Of a stretch of DNA of 64,000 nucleotides, positions 33,512 through 42,611 are shown piece after piece. The notes below the pieces were generated by a model, which saw only the letters and a program-made list of their open reading frames with translations, made no database searches and had not been told where the DNA came from. Location: NCBI RefSeq assembly GCF_001625575.1, contig NZ_AUXV01000056.1, positions 620,001-684,000 of the forward strand, written 5' to 3'. The DNA comes from Pseudoalteromonas luteoviolacea S2607 (GTDB lineage: Bacteria > Pseudomonadota > Gammaproteobacteria > Enterobacterales > Alteromonadaceae). How positions within the stretch are numbered: position 1 is the first letter of the stretch; every line of letters begins with the position of its first letter. Position numbers and translations under genes: made by a program.

Positions 33512-35107
33512 ATGAAGCGTATAAATCTTGGTCTCATATCATGTGCACTCATAGCTGGTTTAACGGCGTGCAATGGTGATGATGGTGCACAAGGCGCATC
33601 TGGTAATGACGGTACAAATGGTGCAGCTGGAAAGGATGGCAACTCAGGTCTTTCAAGCCTTGTAAATCAAACAGAGTTATCGATGGGCGACAGTACCTGT
33701 TTCTTTGGCGGTATTGCCATAAAGTCTGGCCTAGATACCAACGATGATGGCGTATTGGAAGATTCAGAAGTATCACAAAGCAACTCAGTATGCCAGCCTT
33801 CTCCTTTAACAGCGCAAGGGGCAGCCTTACCTTATACGGCACTTAGAAGTGACTTACCAAATGGTACGGTTGAAGGCAGCGTATTCGAAATTCGAAATGG
33901 GGGATTCGGCTCGGATATGGTGGCCCACCCCCAAAACAAGAATCAGTTTTATACTTTGACTGATAGAGGACCTAATGCAACCTTTACGGGAGATTATGGC
34001 AAAGGCAAGAAGTTTCCTATACCAGATTATACACCGCGTATTGGACTATTCGAGTTACAAAAAAATGGTACCATCAAAAAACTGAAAGACATTCTACTCA
34101 AGCGTCCGGACGGCACACCAATCTCTGGGCTTCCGAATACCAGTAGTTTTGGCGGTACCGGTGAAACCCCATACACAGCAGACGGTCAACCTGTATTGGT
34201 AGATCAGACAAAAGCATTCGATGAACTCCATAACCCTATAAAGCTAGATGATTACGGGCTAGATGGCGAAGGGCTCGTAGCACTGGCTGATGGCAGTTTT
34301 TGGATAAGCGACGAGTATGGACCCCACATCGTACACTTTGATGCAGAGGGTAAAGAAATCGAACGTATCAATGCCTTTAAAAATGATGAGCGTGTATCTC
34401 TTCATTTGCCGCAAGAGTTTTCAAATCGAAGAGCGAATAGAGGTATGGAAGGGCTTGCAATTACGCCAGATGAAAAGAAGCTTATCGGCATTATGCAGTC
34501 GACAATGTACAACCCGGACAAAGCGGTAAAATCATTAGATGTTACACGCATTGTGACAATAGATTTAGAAACAAGACAAATAAGTCAGTATTTATACAAG
34601 CAGGAAAAAGCACAAAATTCCAACTCTGGCATTGTCGCGTTATCAAACACAGAGTTTCTCGTTATCGAGCGTGACGGTGCGTTTTATCGACAGAGCCCCG
34701 AAGCAATGAAACGAATTTATAAAATCGATTTATCAGCTGCAACCGACCTAGAACACGTTAGCGAGAACAACGACCTGTCCCAAGATCCTGAGCTTGGCCT
34801 ATTGATATCGGGAAAAACCATCGAACAAACAATATTAGAAACGAGTTGGGATACCCTCTCTACACACGACATACAGCCTGTCAGCAAAACATTAGTACTA
34901 GATCTAGTCCTAGAGATTGCCTACCCACACGATAAGCTGGAAGGAATGTGGTTAATTGATAATAGTCGCTTGGCAGTGATTAACGATGATGACTTCGCGA
35001 CCTGGTCTAGCAACGGGATTCTAGAGCAAAAGTATTTGGATGCAGGGCGCACCCAAATCGATGGAAACAAGCTCTACCTGTTTGAAAATCTGCAACTCAA
35101 TCAATAA
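33512..35107 (+). CDS. Lipoprotein with collagen-like linker and phytase-like esterase domain
   Basis: A 531-residue lipoprotein. The signal peptide ends in the lipobox LTAC (Cys20). It is followed by eight collagen-like Gly-X-Y triplets (GDDGAQGASGNDGTNG and on to GNSG), then a short Asp-rich segment with Cys residues (SGLDTNDDGVLEDSE, which resembles a calcium-binding loop). From residue 115 on there is a phytase-like/esterase-like beta-propeller domain with TDRGPN, LDGEGLVALADGSFWISDEYGP and NRGMEGLAITPD. The ATG at 33512 with AAGGAG upstream gives a proper signal peptide. A surface-exposed phosphatase or esterase role is inferred. Confidence 0.82.
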   Translation: MKRINLGLISCALIAGLTACNGDDGAQGASGNDGTNGAAGKDGNSGLSSLVNQTELSMGDSTCFFGGIAIKSGLDTNDDGVLEDSEVSQSNSVCQPSPLTAQGAALPYTALRSDLPNGTVEGSVFEIRNGGFGSDMVAHPQNKNQFYTLTDRGPNATFTGDYGKGKKFPIPDYTPRIGLFELQKNGTIKKLKDILLKRPDGTPISGLPNTSSFGGTGETPYTADGQPVLVDQTKAFDELHNPIKLDDYGLDGEGLVALADGSFWISDEYGPHIVHFDAEGKEIERINAFKNDERVSLHLPQEFSNRRANRGMEGLAITPDEKKLIGIMQSTMYNPDKAVKSLDVTRIVTIDLETRQISQYLYKQEKAQNSNSGIVALSNTEFLVIERDGAFYRQSPEAMKRIYKIDLSAATDLEHVSENNDLSQDPELGLLISGKTIEQTILETSWDTLSTHDIQPVSKTLVLDLVLEIAYPHDKLEGMWLIDNSRLAVINDDDFATWSSNGILEQKYLDAGRTQIDGNKLYLFENLQLNQ

Positions 35108-35111
35108 TTAT

Positions 35112-35134
35112 AAAAGCGGCGAAAGCCGCTTTTT
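35112..35134 (+). terminator. Terminator of the phytase-like lipoprotein gene
   Basis: AAAGCGGC, GAAA and GCCGCTTT form an 8-bp stem with a GAAA tetraloop and five Ts. It lies only 17 bp before the next start codon, so the following gene may be expressed by readthrough or from a promoter inside the lipoprotein gene. Confidence 0.88.
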
Positions 35135-35151
35135 AGATATAAAGGCCTGTT

Positions 35152-36009
35152 ATGAAAAACTTCTTCATTTTTTTTACCCTAGTCGCGCCGCTTAAATTAC
35201 TCGCCGCTCCAACTATTGGTTCTAAAGAATACAAAGTCATGTTGAACACAGCGAATTTTTCAAAATCTAATGAACACCAGGTGGTCAATCAAGTATTTGA
35301 TGAGGTTACTGAATTAACTTTATCCGCAACAAGTAAGCCACTGCTAGGCACTTCGTATTTATCAAAAGTGCGTCAAGTTCACTTTTATGATGTTGCACAA
35401 GTATGTACATTAAAACGGCTGGGGTATGTATTCAGAGAACGCATTGAGAATGGCAGTTCAGAGGTCACTTTAAAATATCGTCATGTGGATAGCTATTTGT
35501 CTAACTTTGAAGATCTTTCGAGTCAACATAGTGAAGCCAAAACAAAGCTAGAGGCAGATTTTAGTATCGCAAATAACGGAGTATGGAAAGTTGTTTATGG
35601 GCACTCGACTAAAGTACCTAACAGTAGAAACATCAATGAAGTAAAAGATATTAACAAACACTTTGTAGGCTTTGAGAGTACCTATCAAATATCTGACTCG
35701 ACACCTCTGAGTCCGGTTTCAGGATTGGCTGTATTTGAACGAGTCTACGCAGGGTATAAGGTTGATCTAGGTAGACAAGAAGCTGAATTTTCACTCACCC
35801 TTTGGTATCAAAATGAACTTGCCGAAAAACCACTCGTAGCTGAGCTCTCTTTCAAATATGCAGATAAGCAAGGTGATTTTAGTAAAACCGTAACGCAGCG
35901 TGCAGCGCGCTTATTTGAAAGCATCGCAAGTCAGCTTAGCTATGCAGATAACACCAGTGTGACGAAGACACAATTTATATATCAATATCAACCAAGCTAC
36001 TGCACTTAG
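35152..36009 (+). CDS. Secreted protein with CYTH-like pattern, function unknown
   Basis: A 285-residue protein with an N-terminal signal peptide (FFIFFTLVAPLKLLAAP). The section around residues 72-110 (QVHFYDVAQVCTLKRLGYVF, then RERIENGSSEVTLKYRH) resembles the pattern of CYTH-type triphosphate-tunnel proteins, in which a tyrosine-aspartate turn, an R-x-R strand and an L-T-L-K strand follow each other. The classic N-terminal E-x-E-x-K is only partly present (KEYKV). If correct, a periplasmic polyphosphate- or phosphate-binding role is possible, which is intriguing next to the phytase-like gene. The family is not otherwise recognised. Confidence 0.6.
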   Translation: MKNFFIFFTLVAPLKLLAAPTIGSKEYKVMLNTANFSKSNEHQVVNQVFDEVTELTLSATSKPLLGTSYLSKVRQVHFYDVAQVCTLKRLGYVFRERIENGSSEVTLKYRHVDSYLSNFEDLSSQHSEAKTKLEADFSIANNGVWKVVYGHSTKVPNSRNINEVKDINKHFVGFESTYQISDSTPLSPVSGLAVFERVYAGYKVDLGRQEAEFSLTLWYQNELAEKPLVAELSFKYADKQGDFSKTVTQRAARLFESIASQLSYADNTSVTKTQFIYQYQPSYCT

Positions 36010-36023
36010 TGAATAAAATGCAA

Positions 36024-36050
36024 AAAAGAAGGGCTAACAGCCCTTCTTTT
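36024..36050. terminator. Bidirectional terminator between convergent genes
   Basis: AAAAGAAGGGCT, AAC and AGCCCTTCTTTT form a perfect 12-bp stem with A-runs on one side and T-runs on the other. It is well suited to stop transcription from both the secreted-protein gene and the convergent lipoprotein gene. Confidence 0.9.
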
Positions 36051-36054
36051 CACT

Positions 36055-37929
36055 CTAGAGAATATTAAAGACTTCAATATCTCTTGGCGCAGCGCCCGCA
36101 ATGGGTGTTTTAAACAATATAATTTGTCTGCCGGACTTATTTACCATTTTGTAGTTATAAACTACACCTGATGGTAACCAACATTGCCCATCAGTCCAAA
36201 TGTTGCATTCTGTTATGTTTGCACTACCGTCCTCCAAATATTCAACGGGTTGAAGGAGGGGCTGGTCGAAATTGTCATATGTAAAGGCTACTTCCGATTC
36301 TTCGAATTGAATGACTTCCCCTGTATAGGGGTTTTGGAACTTTTGACCTAAATGGTCTTGTAGTCGAATGCCTTCTTGAACTTCTGTCAAAATCTTTAGG
36401 CTGGCAAAAGTTTTTAGAGGTTCTGAACCAATGGCATACTCAAATGTGTCGATTAAGAACAACAAATCACTGTTTGGGATGTTAGCTAAATTGAATTTAC
36501 TTGATTGGCTATCTAGTTCTATATCAAGGACTCCGCTTGAAATCGTATAGCTTGCTTCTCGTGTTACCCCTGAATCAAGCTCTAGAATTACACTTCCAGG
36601 TCCTTTCGTAACAAAGTAACTCAAAGACTCTGATTTTTGACTTCCTTGCTCGTCAACTTTATTTTCTAAGCCCAGCACTGTTACATATCTTGAATTCTCG
36701 GTTAAAGCTACATCGGTTGCTTTCGTTATGGCACTGAGCGCCATCATACCTTGCTGAGGCGCTAAATATGCATCTATATAAGCCTGAGCTTCTGGTGTAG
36801 GTGCAAGCTCTGGATCGTCATAGTCGCTGTGAAGCTCACCCTCATAGTTTGTATTGAAAATAGCATATTTTGTAGATGCATATAAAAGCTCTAAACTTTT
36901 ATAAGTATTACGATATAGGTATCCTGGACTCTTTGATGCAATAGATTCTGGAATATTTACAAAGACATTACGTTTTTTTTCTGACAGAATTTTCGAAACT
37001 TTACCGTCTTCAAATGCAGCGTACACTCCAGCTGTAAAAATATTTGCGACATTATCCGGCCCATAATGAAGTAATTTTGCATAGATGATAGATTCAGACT
37101 CACCCGTTATGTCTATTTTGCTCACCCCCGTAGACTTTCCTATATAAGACGACGTTGAAATTCCATATTCAAACCCATCAGCAATGATTGGTTCTATTTG
37201 CTTATATAAGGTTTTGATCAGTTGCCCTTGATTTTGAGGCTGATAAACGACGCGTATTTTATCTTCTTCTTTTGCAATAACTTTAAAGTCAACCAAAACA
37301 CCTGCCGCACATATGCTTGGTTCAGCAAGTGCGTCCTCATATTGGCAATCATAAATGCGTGTTTGCAACGTTCCCTGTGCATCTTCTTCTAGTAACAGCT
37401 GCCCAAGCTTTCCTTGATTAATGGCCATGCCTTTATTTGCACCATTAAAGGCTAGAACTAAACTCTCATCTTCAGTTGCCCAACCGCCTAGGAGTAGTTC
37501 ATTTGTAAGCGTATGCGCTTCCCATTGTTCTGGGTTTTCATTAATAGTAACCTGTAGGTCAAACCCTGTGGTTGCTTTACCATCTGAAAGCTCGATTTTT
37601 ACAGCATGTTGGCCAACATCAAACAGCGTCGGAGCAAATTTCAACGTTAAAGTAGCGCCGCTCACCTCTGATGTTATCCAAGATTGTGCTGACTCTATCG
37701 AAATACCGATAGCATCGCCGTCACTATCATGAAGCTTATACTCGAGACTGCCACCTTCGACAACAAAGAATTCGCCAACGTCTTGACCAACAATAGTAGG
37801 CGCTGTGTTCGCGACAATATTTGGCTGGGTTTGTTGCTCGGATTGTTTTGGTTGAGTTTCAGACTTTGACGAGCCACCACACCCGATTAAGGCCAAAGAA
37901 ATGATACTGACAAGTGCAATATTTTTCAT
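36055..37929 (-). CDS. Large lipoprotein with cadherin-like N-terminal domain
   Basis: A 624-residue protein with lipobox LIGC (Cys17) followed by GGSS and a Gln/Pro/Ser-rich linker. Residues 43-130 form an Ig/cadherin-like domain of the type found in surface proteins (YKLHDSDGDAIGISIESAQS, then DVGQHAVKIELSDGKAT). The remaining 490 residues are beta-rich, with no recognised family and few Cys. It is probably an outer-membrane or surface lipoprotein. It has its own terminator and no operon partner. Confidence 0.65.
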   Translation of the reverse strand: MKNIALVSIISLALIGCGGSSKSETQPKQSEQQTQPNIVANTAPTIVGQDVGEFFVVEGGSLEYKLHDSDGDAIGISIESAQSWITSEVSGATLTLKFAPTLFDVGQHAVKIELSDGKATTGFDLQVTINENPEQWEAHTLTNELLLGGWATEDESLVLAFNGANKGMAINQGKLGQLLLEEDAQGTLQTRIYDCQYEDALAEPSICAAGVLVDFKVIAKEEDKIRVVYQPQNQGQLIKTLYKQIEPIIADGFEYGISTSSYIGKSTGVSKIDITGESESIIYAKLLHYGPDNVANIFTAGVYAAFEDGKVSKILSEKKRNVFVNIPESIASKSPGYLYRNTYKSLELLYASTKYAIFNTNYEGELHSDYDDPELAPTPEAQAYIDAYLAPQQGMMALSAITKATDVALTENSRYVTVLGLENKVDEQGSQKSESLSYFVTKGPGSVILELDSGVTREASYTISSGVLDIELDSQSSKFNLANIPNSDLLFLIDTFEYAIGSEPLKTFASLKILTEVQEGIRLQDHLGQKFQNPYTGEVIQFEESEVAFTYDNFDQPLLQPVEYLEDGSANITECNIWTDGQCWLPSGVVYNYKMVNKSGRQIILFKTPIAGAAPRDIEVFNIL

Positions 37930-38139
37930 TCGATTACTGCCTAATAATTTCTAATTGCCGAGACTTTAAATCAAAATCGCTGGCATATAAACAAATAAAT
38001 CATTTAAAAATAAAGATTAAATATTGAGCAGAAAAAATACTAGTAATAGTATTGTCAGATTGGGAGTGCTCCAATATATTTAAACTTTTTAATACGTATT
38101 TTTTAGTAAAAACCCACCCGCATAGCACATGACTTTGAC

Positions 38140-38412
38140 TTAGTAGCACTCTAAAGATTGCTGTCGCGTTGTCTCTTCTTTTTCTGTTTTATCTTGATGC
38201 TTTACATAACATCTTATTATTTTTTCAATTGCACCTGCCGAGTCTATAAGATACCCATGTTGCCAGAAATGGTTTCCCCAAAGCTTTTTATTGCGTAAAT
38301 ATGGGAATTTTACGAAAAGCCTTATTGTAGTTCTGCCTTTTAGTATTCCTATCAATTTGTTACGCTTCCATCTTCAAGGTATTGAATATATTGAAGGAAT
38401 AATAGTAGAACA
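38140..38412 (-). pseudogene. IS200/IS605-type TnpA transposase remnant
   Basis: The minus strand encodes a segment (LIGILKGRTTIRLFVKFPYL, then KKLWGNHFWQHGYLIDSAG and IRCYVKHQDK) that is clearly the C-terminal half of the small Y1 transposase of IS200-type elements, including the WGNHFW block and the Tyr-bearing C-terminal helix. An in-frame TGA interrupts it upstream, before RWKRNKLIG, and the N-terminal half with the HUH motif is missing. It abuts the 3' end of the acyltransferase gene. It is a decayed fragment, not active. Confidence 0.8.
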
Positions 38413-38418
38413 TTCGCC

Positions 38419-39465
38419 TCAAACAGAGGCCCGCGTATGCGTATCTGGCTGGTGCGACTTATTAGGCCCCAAGTCTCGTATTAACTTTGCAATGGGTCTT
38501 TCGAAACATCGGTAGGAAAAATAAGCTGCCAAAATACTTAAAGCTAACGATAACAAAAGTTTTGCTACATCTGACAAATCAAGCTGGTTAACTTTGATAA
38601 TAATTGGAAGGTGCAATAAATATAGGGAATAAGATATTTTTCCAATAAAATCTCCCAGTTTATTGGCCAAAATCACATTGCTATTGGGAACTAAAAAGAC
38701 GATACAAAAGAAAACTGTACTCATCACTAACAATACTTCGTAACTTAGCCACATTCTGACTTTATCCGTAGTATTCAATGGGGAGAATGCTGGATACATC
38801 AACGGAATTAAACATAGCGATAATATGAACCAATGCTTTTTCAAGTACTCAGGCACTTTTAAGGAGCGGTAATGTAGCCCAAAAACAACTCCAACAAAAA
38901 AGAATGGCAAAGTTCTAAGTACGCTAAAAAGATTGTATGGCACCCCATTGATATCCCCGTAAATTTTGGGGAAATTTGTTAAGAACAGTAGAATCATAAC
39001 TGCAATAATAGAGACATAAATATACCCTGTGCGGCGCTTAGCAAATGCCCAAAAAGCAATGAAAATTAAATAAAACTGTATCTCAGCGGGAATAGACCAA
39101 AGTACACTTTCACCATATAAAAATAGCAAGTGGCCTAGCAAAGTATTGAAGTCAGGAATCGCATACAGGCCGTCATAACCTGATAAAGTTAAAAAGTATG
39201 ACCCAAAAACAACAACCAAGTACAAAGGCAATACTCTGCCAGCTCTAGCAAGGAAATAGCGAATAATATTGCCTTGGCTGAAATCCTTATCTAAGTAGAG
39301 GTAAGACATTAGAAAACCACTCAACATAAAAAAAAGCATAACGCCGTATGCCCCAGAGCCACCGCCCAGAACACCATCTAGCCAGTTAGTTATATCACTA
39401 AAGTGAGTGATAAAAACTATAAGCGCAGCGATTCCTCGTAACGTATTCAGTTTTCTAATTTCCAA
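38419..39465 (-). CDS. Acyltransferase family 3 membrane protein
   Basis: A 348-residue integral membrane acyltransferase of the OafA/YrhL type. It has the characteristic N-terminal RKLNTLRGIAALIVFITHF with the catalytic His, ten or so membrane segments, SGFLMSYLYL and the C-terminal YLLHLPI and FERPIAKL motifs. Such enzymes O-acetylate or acylate sugars, lipids or secondary metabolites. The start is TTG 39465, because GAGGAG lies just upstream. The last 17 residues (LGPNKSHQPDTHTRASV) are not part of the family and abut an IS remnant, so the C-terminus may have been replaced. It lies downstream of the NRPS-export genes but beyond a terminator. Confidence 0.82.
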   Translation of the reverse strand: MEIRKLNTLRGIAALIVFITHFSDITNWLDGVLGGGSGAYGVMLFFMLSGFLMSYLYLDKDFSQGNIIRYFLARAGRVLPLYLVVVFGSYFLTLSGYDGLYAIPDFNTLLGHLLFLYGESVLWSIPAEIQFYLIFIAFWAFAKRRTGYIYVSIIAVMILLFLTNFPKIYGDINGVPYNLFSVLRTLPFFFVGVVFGLHYRSLKVPEYLKKHWFILSLCLIPLMYPAFSPLNTTDKVRMWLSYEVLLVMSTVFFCIVFLVPNSNVILANKLGDFIGKISYSLYLLHLPIIIKVNQLDLSDVAKLLLSLALSILAAYFSYRCFERPIAKLIRDLGPNKSHQPDTHTRASV

Positions 39466-39568
39466 CAGCGACTCCTCAACTCCAAGCTTTCGGAAGCTCT
39501 AACGCCCCATTAGGGTGCCAATAACCAGAAAGTTAAAGTGTAATTAGGTAATGATAAAACAGCTTAGC

Positions 39569-39601
39569 TCCCCCCGATGTTGAGCTATTCAACTCGGAGG
39601 G
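39569..39601 (-). terminator. Terminator of the NRPS/export operon
   Basis: On the minus strand CCTCCGAGTTGA and TCAACATCGGGGGGAG form a long imperfect stem, followed shortly by TGTTTTATC. It lies just after the adaptor gene and probably ends the biosynthetic operon, separating it from the acyltransferase gene. Confidence 0.65.
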
Positions 39602-39607
39602 AAAGCG

Positions 39608-40861
39608 CTACCTTAAGATGGCAACTCGTTCTACATCCTGCATAGAAGCGTAGTTTGATGTGACAACTCTATCACCTGCTTTTAGACCCTCAAGGACTTC
39701 TACAACAGATGTATTTCTGCGACCAAGTTTAATGTCGCGCTTAATTGCGTGCTCTCCAGATTCATCCAGAACGAACGCCCAACTCCCGCCAGTTGTTTTC
39801 AGGAAACCACCATTTGTTAGCAGTAATGACTCACTTTTTTGACCTAAAGATAGAGCAAGCTGGATCGTTTGACCTCGTCTAACTCCCTCAGGAGCTCCTC
39901 CAACGATGGTTAAGTCAACTTCAAACATCCCATTTGTTACTTCTGGATAAACGCTCTCAATGATCGACTCATAGTCTTCTCCATTGAGTTTGAACGAAGC
40001 GGTCTGACCTACTCTCACTCTGTTGATGTAGAATTCATCGATCTGGGCAACTATTTTACTCGCTCCCATTTCATCGATTTGCCCTAGTCTTTCACCTTTA
40101 TTTTTACTTTCACCAATTTCAACTGAAAACGATGTTAAATGGCCTGTAACAGGCGCTTTAATGAGAAGGTTACTTAAGCTCTTCGTTGATATAGCTAGAT
40201 TGGTTTCTAGCTTTTGTATCTGATCTTCTATTTGGACGATTCTTTTCCCCCGAATAGTTTCTTCCAGCTCCTGCTTGGCAATTAGGTTAACCAACAGTTC
40301 CTCGCGGTATTGAAGTTCATCCAAAATCGCTTGGTATTGGTGATCAGAAACTAAAGCATCATCTGCCAGCACTTGATAACGCTTTTTATCGAGTTTTAGT
40401 GTTTTGATACGGTATTTGATATCAATTATTTCTTTTTCCGTAACTAATTTTTTAGTTTCCAAATTGTTTGCGATATTACTTAGGTTATTCAACTGTTCAG
40501 TAATAGACGTGTTGTTTCTAGAAACATTCAAATATAGGTCCGAGTTTTGTAATTTAAGGATCGGTTGACCTTTTTCTATCATTGTACCATTGTCGACATA
40601 GATCTCTTCGACAACACCACCAGCGACGGTATCTAGAAAAACTGTACTGGCAGGTTCAATTTCGCCCCTTACTGGCACAACATCTTCAAAAACTCCTTGT
40701 TTTACAGTAGAAATAATGACTTGTTCTTTTTTTACTTTATAGGTACTAATAGCCGCATCGCTTACACCAACATAAAATAAATACACGACACAAAGCGACA
40801 CGGCCGCGATGATGCCATACTTCAAATTGAACTTTCGTTTCTTTTCTATTACTCGATCCAT
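39608..40861 (-). CDS. HlyD/MacA-type periplasmic adaptor subunit
   Basis: A 417-residue membrane fusion protein. One N-terminal membrane anchor is near residues 13-35. A split lipoyl/biotinyl-like domain follows (AGGVVEEIYVDNGTMIEKGQ before, IKAPVTGHLTSFSVEIGESK after), with a coiled-coil hairpin between residues 100 and 215 and a beta-barrel domain after it. Such adaptors link an inner-membrane transporter to a TolC-type outer-membrane channel. It lies 46 bp after the cyclic-peptide ABC transporter gene and should work with it. No outer-membrane channel gene is in the window. Confidence 0.87.
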   Translation of the reverse strand: MDRVIEKKRKFNLKYGIIAAVSLCVVYLFYVGVSDAAISTYKVKKEQVIISTVKQGVFEDVVPVRGEIEPASTVFLDTVAGGVVEEIYVDNGTMIEKGQPILKLQNSDLYLNVSRNNTSITEQLNNLSNIANNLETKKLVTEKEIIDIKYRIKTLKLDKKRYQVLADDALVSDHQYQAILDELQYREELLVNLIAKQELEETIRGKRIVQIEDQIQKLETNLAISTKSLSNLLIKAPVTGHLTSFSVEIGESKNKGERLGQIDEMGASKIVAQIDEFYINRVRVGQTASFKLNGEDYESIIESVYPEVTNGMFEVDLTIVGGAPEGVRRGQTIQLALSLGQKSESLLLTNGGFLKTTGGSWAFVLDESGEHAIKRDIKLGRRNTSVVEVLEGLKAGDRVVTSNYASMQDVERVAILR

Positions 40862-40907
40862 AATTTAATTCTGTAAAGCCTTAATAATCATTGTTGGTAG
40901 TTATTAT

Positions 40908-42587
40908 TTATGCGTATTGTTTAGCGGATAGGTTTTGACTTCTTTCTATTTTAGAAATTTTTCCTTCTTCCATAATGATCAGCTGATCACTATATCCATA
41001 ATATCTATCGTCGTGCGTAATTGCTACAATTGCTTTACCTTTTTCTTTCAATTCAGGCAATAACTGTTTATAAAATACATCCTTGTAATGTGGATCTTGG
41101 TCCGCTGCCCACTCATCAAATAAATACAGTTCTGTATCGTCTAGGTAGGCCACTATCAATGCCAACCTTCTTTTCTGCCCATCCGATAACGAAAGTGTCG
41201 AAAAAACACCATTCTTAAACTCAACTTTACCTTCAAGACCAAACAGTTTTAGATAGTTATTTACCTTCTCTTCTGCTCCTTTATCTTTAATTCCGTACAG
41301 ACGTTCGAACAAGAAGTAGTCTGAATAAATAGAAGTAATGTACTGACGGGCTGAGTTCATATTCTCTAAATTGATTTGCGTTTCGCCAAAATAAACAGAG
41401 CCGCTGCTTGGTAAATAATGGTGCGTAATAAGTTTGCTTAACGTTGACTTTCCAGAGCCATTCCCACCAACAATGAAAGTGATCTCACCCTTTTTAATTG
41501 AAAAGTCAACAGGCCCTAACGTAAAGCTGCTATTAGCGTGCTCATAACATACTCCTTTAAAAGAAATGTCGTTCCAGCTTGCCAATGCTTGGACATGAGG
41601 GTTAGCGTTTTCTAGTGGAATATCTTTGAGTAACTTTTCTACTTTTCTAATTGAAACACCCGCCAGGGTCATTTGTGGTAGTAGGTTTAACAGCAAACCA
41701 ATTGGACCTGCTATATAGAGCAATGCCATGATGACGCCAATCAGCTCTTGAGTAGATATTGTGTGGTAATTAATGAACACAAAGCTCACCGCACCAATCA
41801 CAAAAAAGCTAATTAAGTCTCCATAGTTTGCCGCAAGTTTCAGTGCAGTATTCGCTTTTTTATCCAGAGCAACAACATTCCTCTCCCACTTTAACAGCTC
41901 TTCATTTAGGAAAGCTTCGCGCTTGGTTTTATTCAGTTTTAACTCTTTAATACCAAAAATCAGTCCGTGCATAGACTTTTGCAGATTGTCTACGCACTTC
42001 CTAGAACGGTCAAAATATCGTTTGCCTATGAGCACGGGGATTTGATAAGTAATAACGCCAAAGAAAATACACTGAATAACAAATACAAAGGCATTGCTGC
42101 TCAGGTATAGCAAAAAGGCGAGCATACCAATCATAGTGACGCCACTAATAAGTAAATCAGGGATCACTCTCGCACCTTGCACAATGCGCGGTACATCAGT
42201 TGTTAAGGTGGCGATAAGCCTCGCCTCACCAATGGATTCAACATTATTTAACGGAGCGTTTATGATTCGCTGGTAAACCTTCTGTCGTAAGTTCGATGTA
42301 ATGTCCATCGAGATACGAGAAAGGATCACTTGAGATAAGCTTCTCGATATGAGTATAAATAAGCTGATACAGAAAAATAGCTGAGCAATAGGATAGTTGC
42401 TTACTTCTAAACCAAAAAACATATCGATATCGCTTTCCGCCGACTGTAATAAAGTCGATTCGGCTTCTAACGTAGTGAGCACTAGCGGAATAAGCAGTGC
42501 ATAACTTGCGCCGGCAAGTCCACCTAATAACATAGATAAAAAGACTCTGTTCGGCGCATAATTAGTGAAAATAGAAAATAGTTTCAA
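40908..42587 (-). CDS. Cyclic-peptide export ABC transporter (PvdE/SyrD type)
   Basis: A 559-residue half-transporter with six membrane segments in the first 320 residues and a C-terminal ATPase. It has Walker A GGNGSGKST near 370, signature LSDGQKRRLAL near 465 and Walker B YLFDEWAADQDP near 490; the FDEWAADQDP form is typical of the PvdE/SyrD cyclic-peptide exporters. It should move the NRPS product across the inner membrane. It lies 24 bp after the acylase gene and 46 bp before the adaptor gene, all one operon. Confidence 0.9.
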   Translation of the reverse strand: MKLFSIFTNYAPNRVFLSMLLGGLAGASYALLIPLVLTTLEAESTLLQSAESDIDMFFGLEVSNYPIAQLFFCISLFILISRSLSQVILSRISMDITSNLRQKVYQRIINAPLNNVESIGEARLIATLTTDVPRIVQGARVIPDLLISGVTMIGMLAFLLYLSSNAFVFVIQCIFFGVITYQIPVLIGKRYFDRSRKCVDNLQKSMHGLIFGIKELKLNKTKREAFLNEELLKWERNVVALDKKANTALKLAANYGDLISFFVIGAVSFVFINYHTISTQELIGVIMALLYIAGPIGLLLNLLPQMTLAGVSIRKVEKLLKDIPLENANPHVQALASWNDISFKGVCYEHANSSFTLGPVDFSIKKGEITFIVGGNGSGKSTLSKLITHHYLPSSGSVYFGETQINLENMNSARQYITSIYSDYFLFERLYGIKDKGAEEKVNNYLKLFGLEGKVEFKNGVFSTLSLSDGQKRRLALIVAYLDDTELYLFDEWAADQDPHYKDVFYKQLLPELKEKGKAIVAITHDDRYYGYSDQLIIMEEGKISKIERSQNLSAKQYA

Positions 42588-42611
42588 GAGGTAACCTTTT
42601 GCTTATCTTTA

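Noticed and set aside
38400..38470. Integron attC-like repeat after the acyltransferase gene
   Set aside because: A short GCCTC/GAGGC inverted repeat is present, but the paired core sites with GTT and AAC of attC elements are not.
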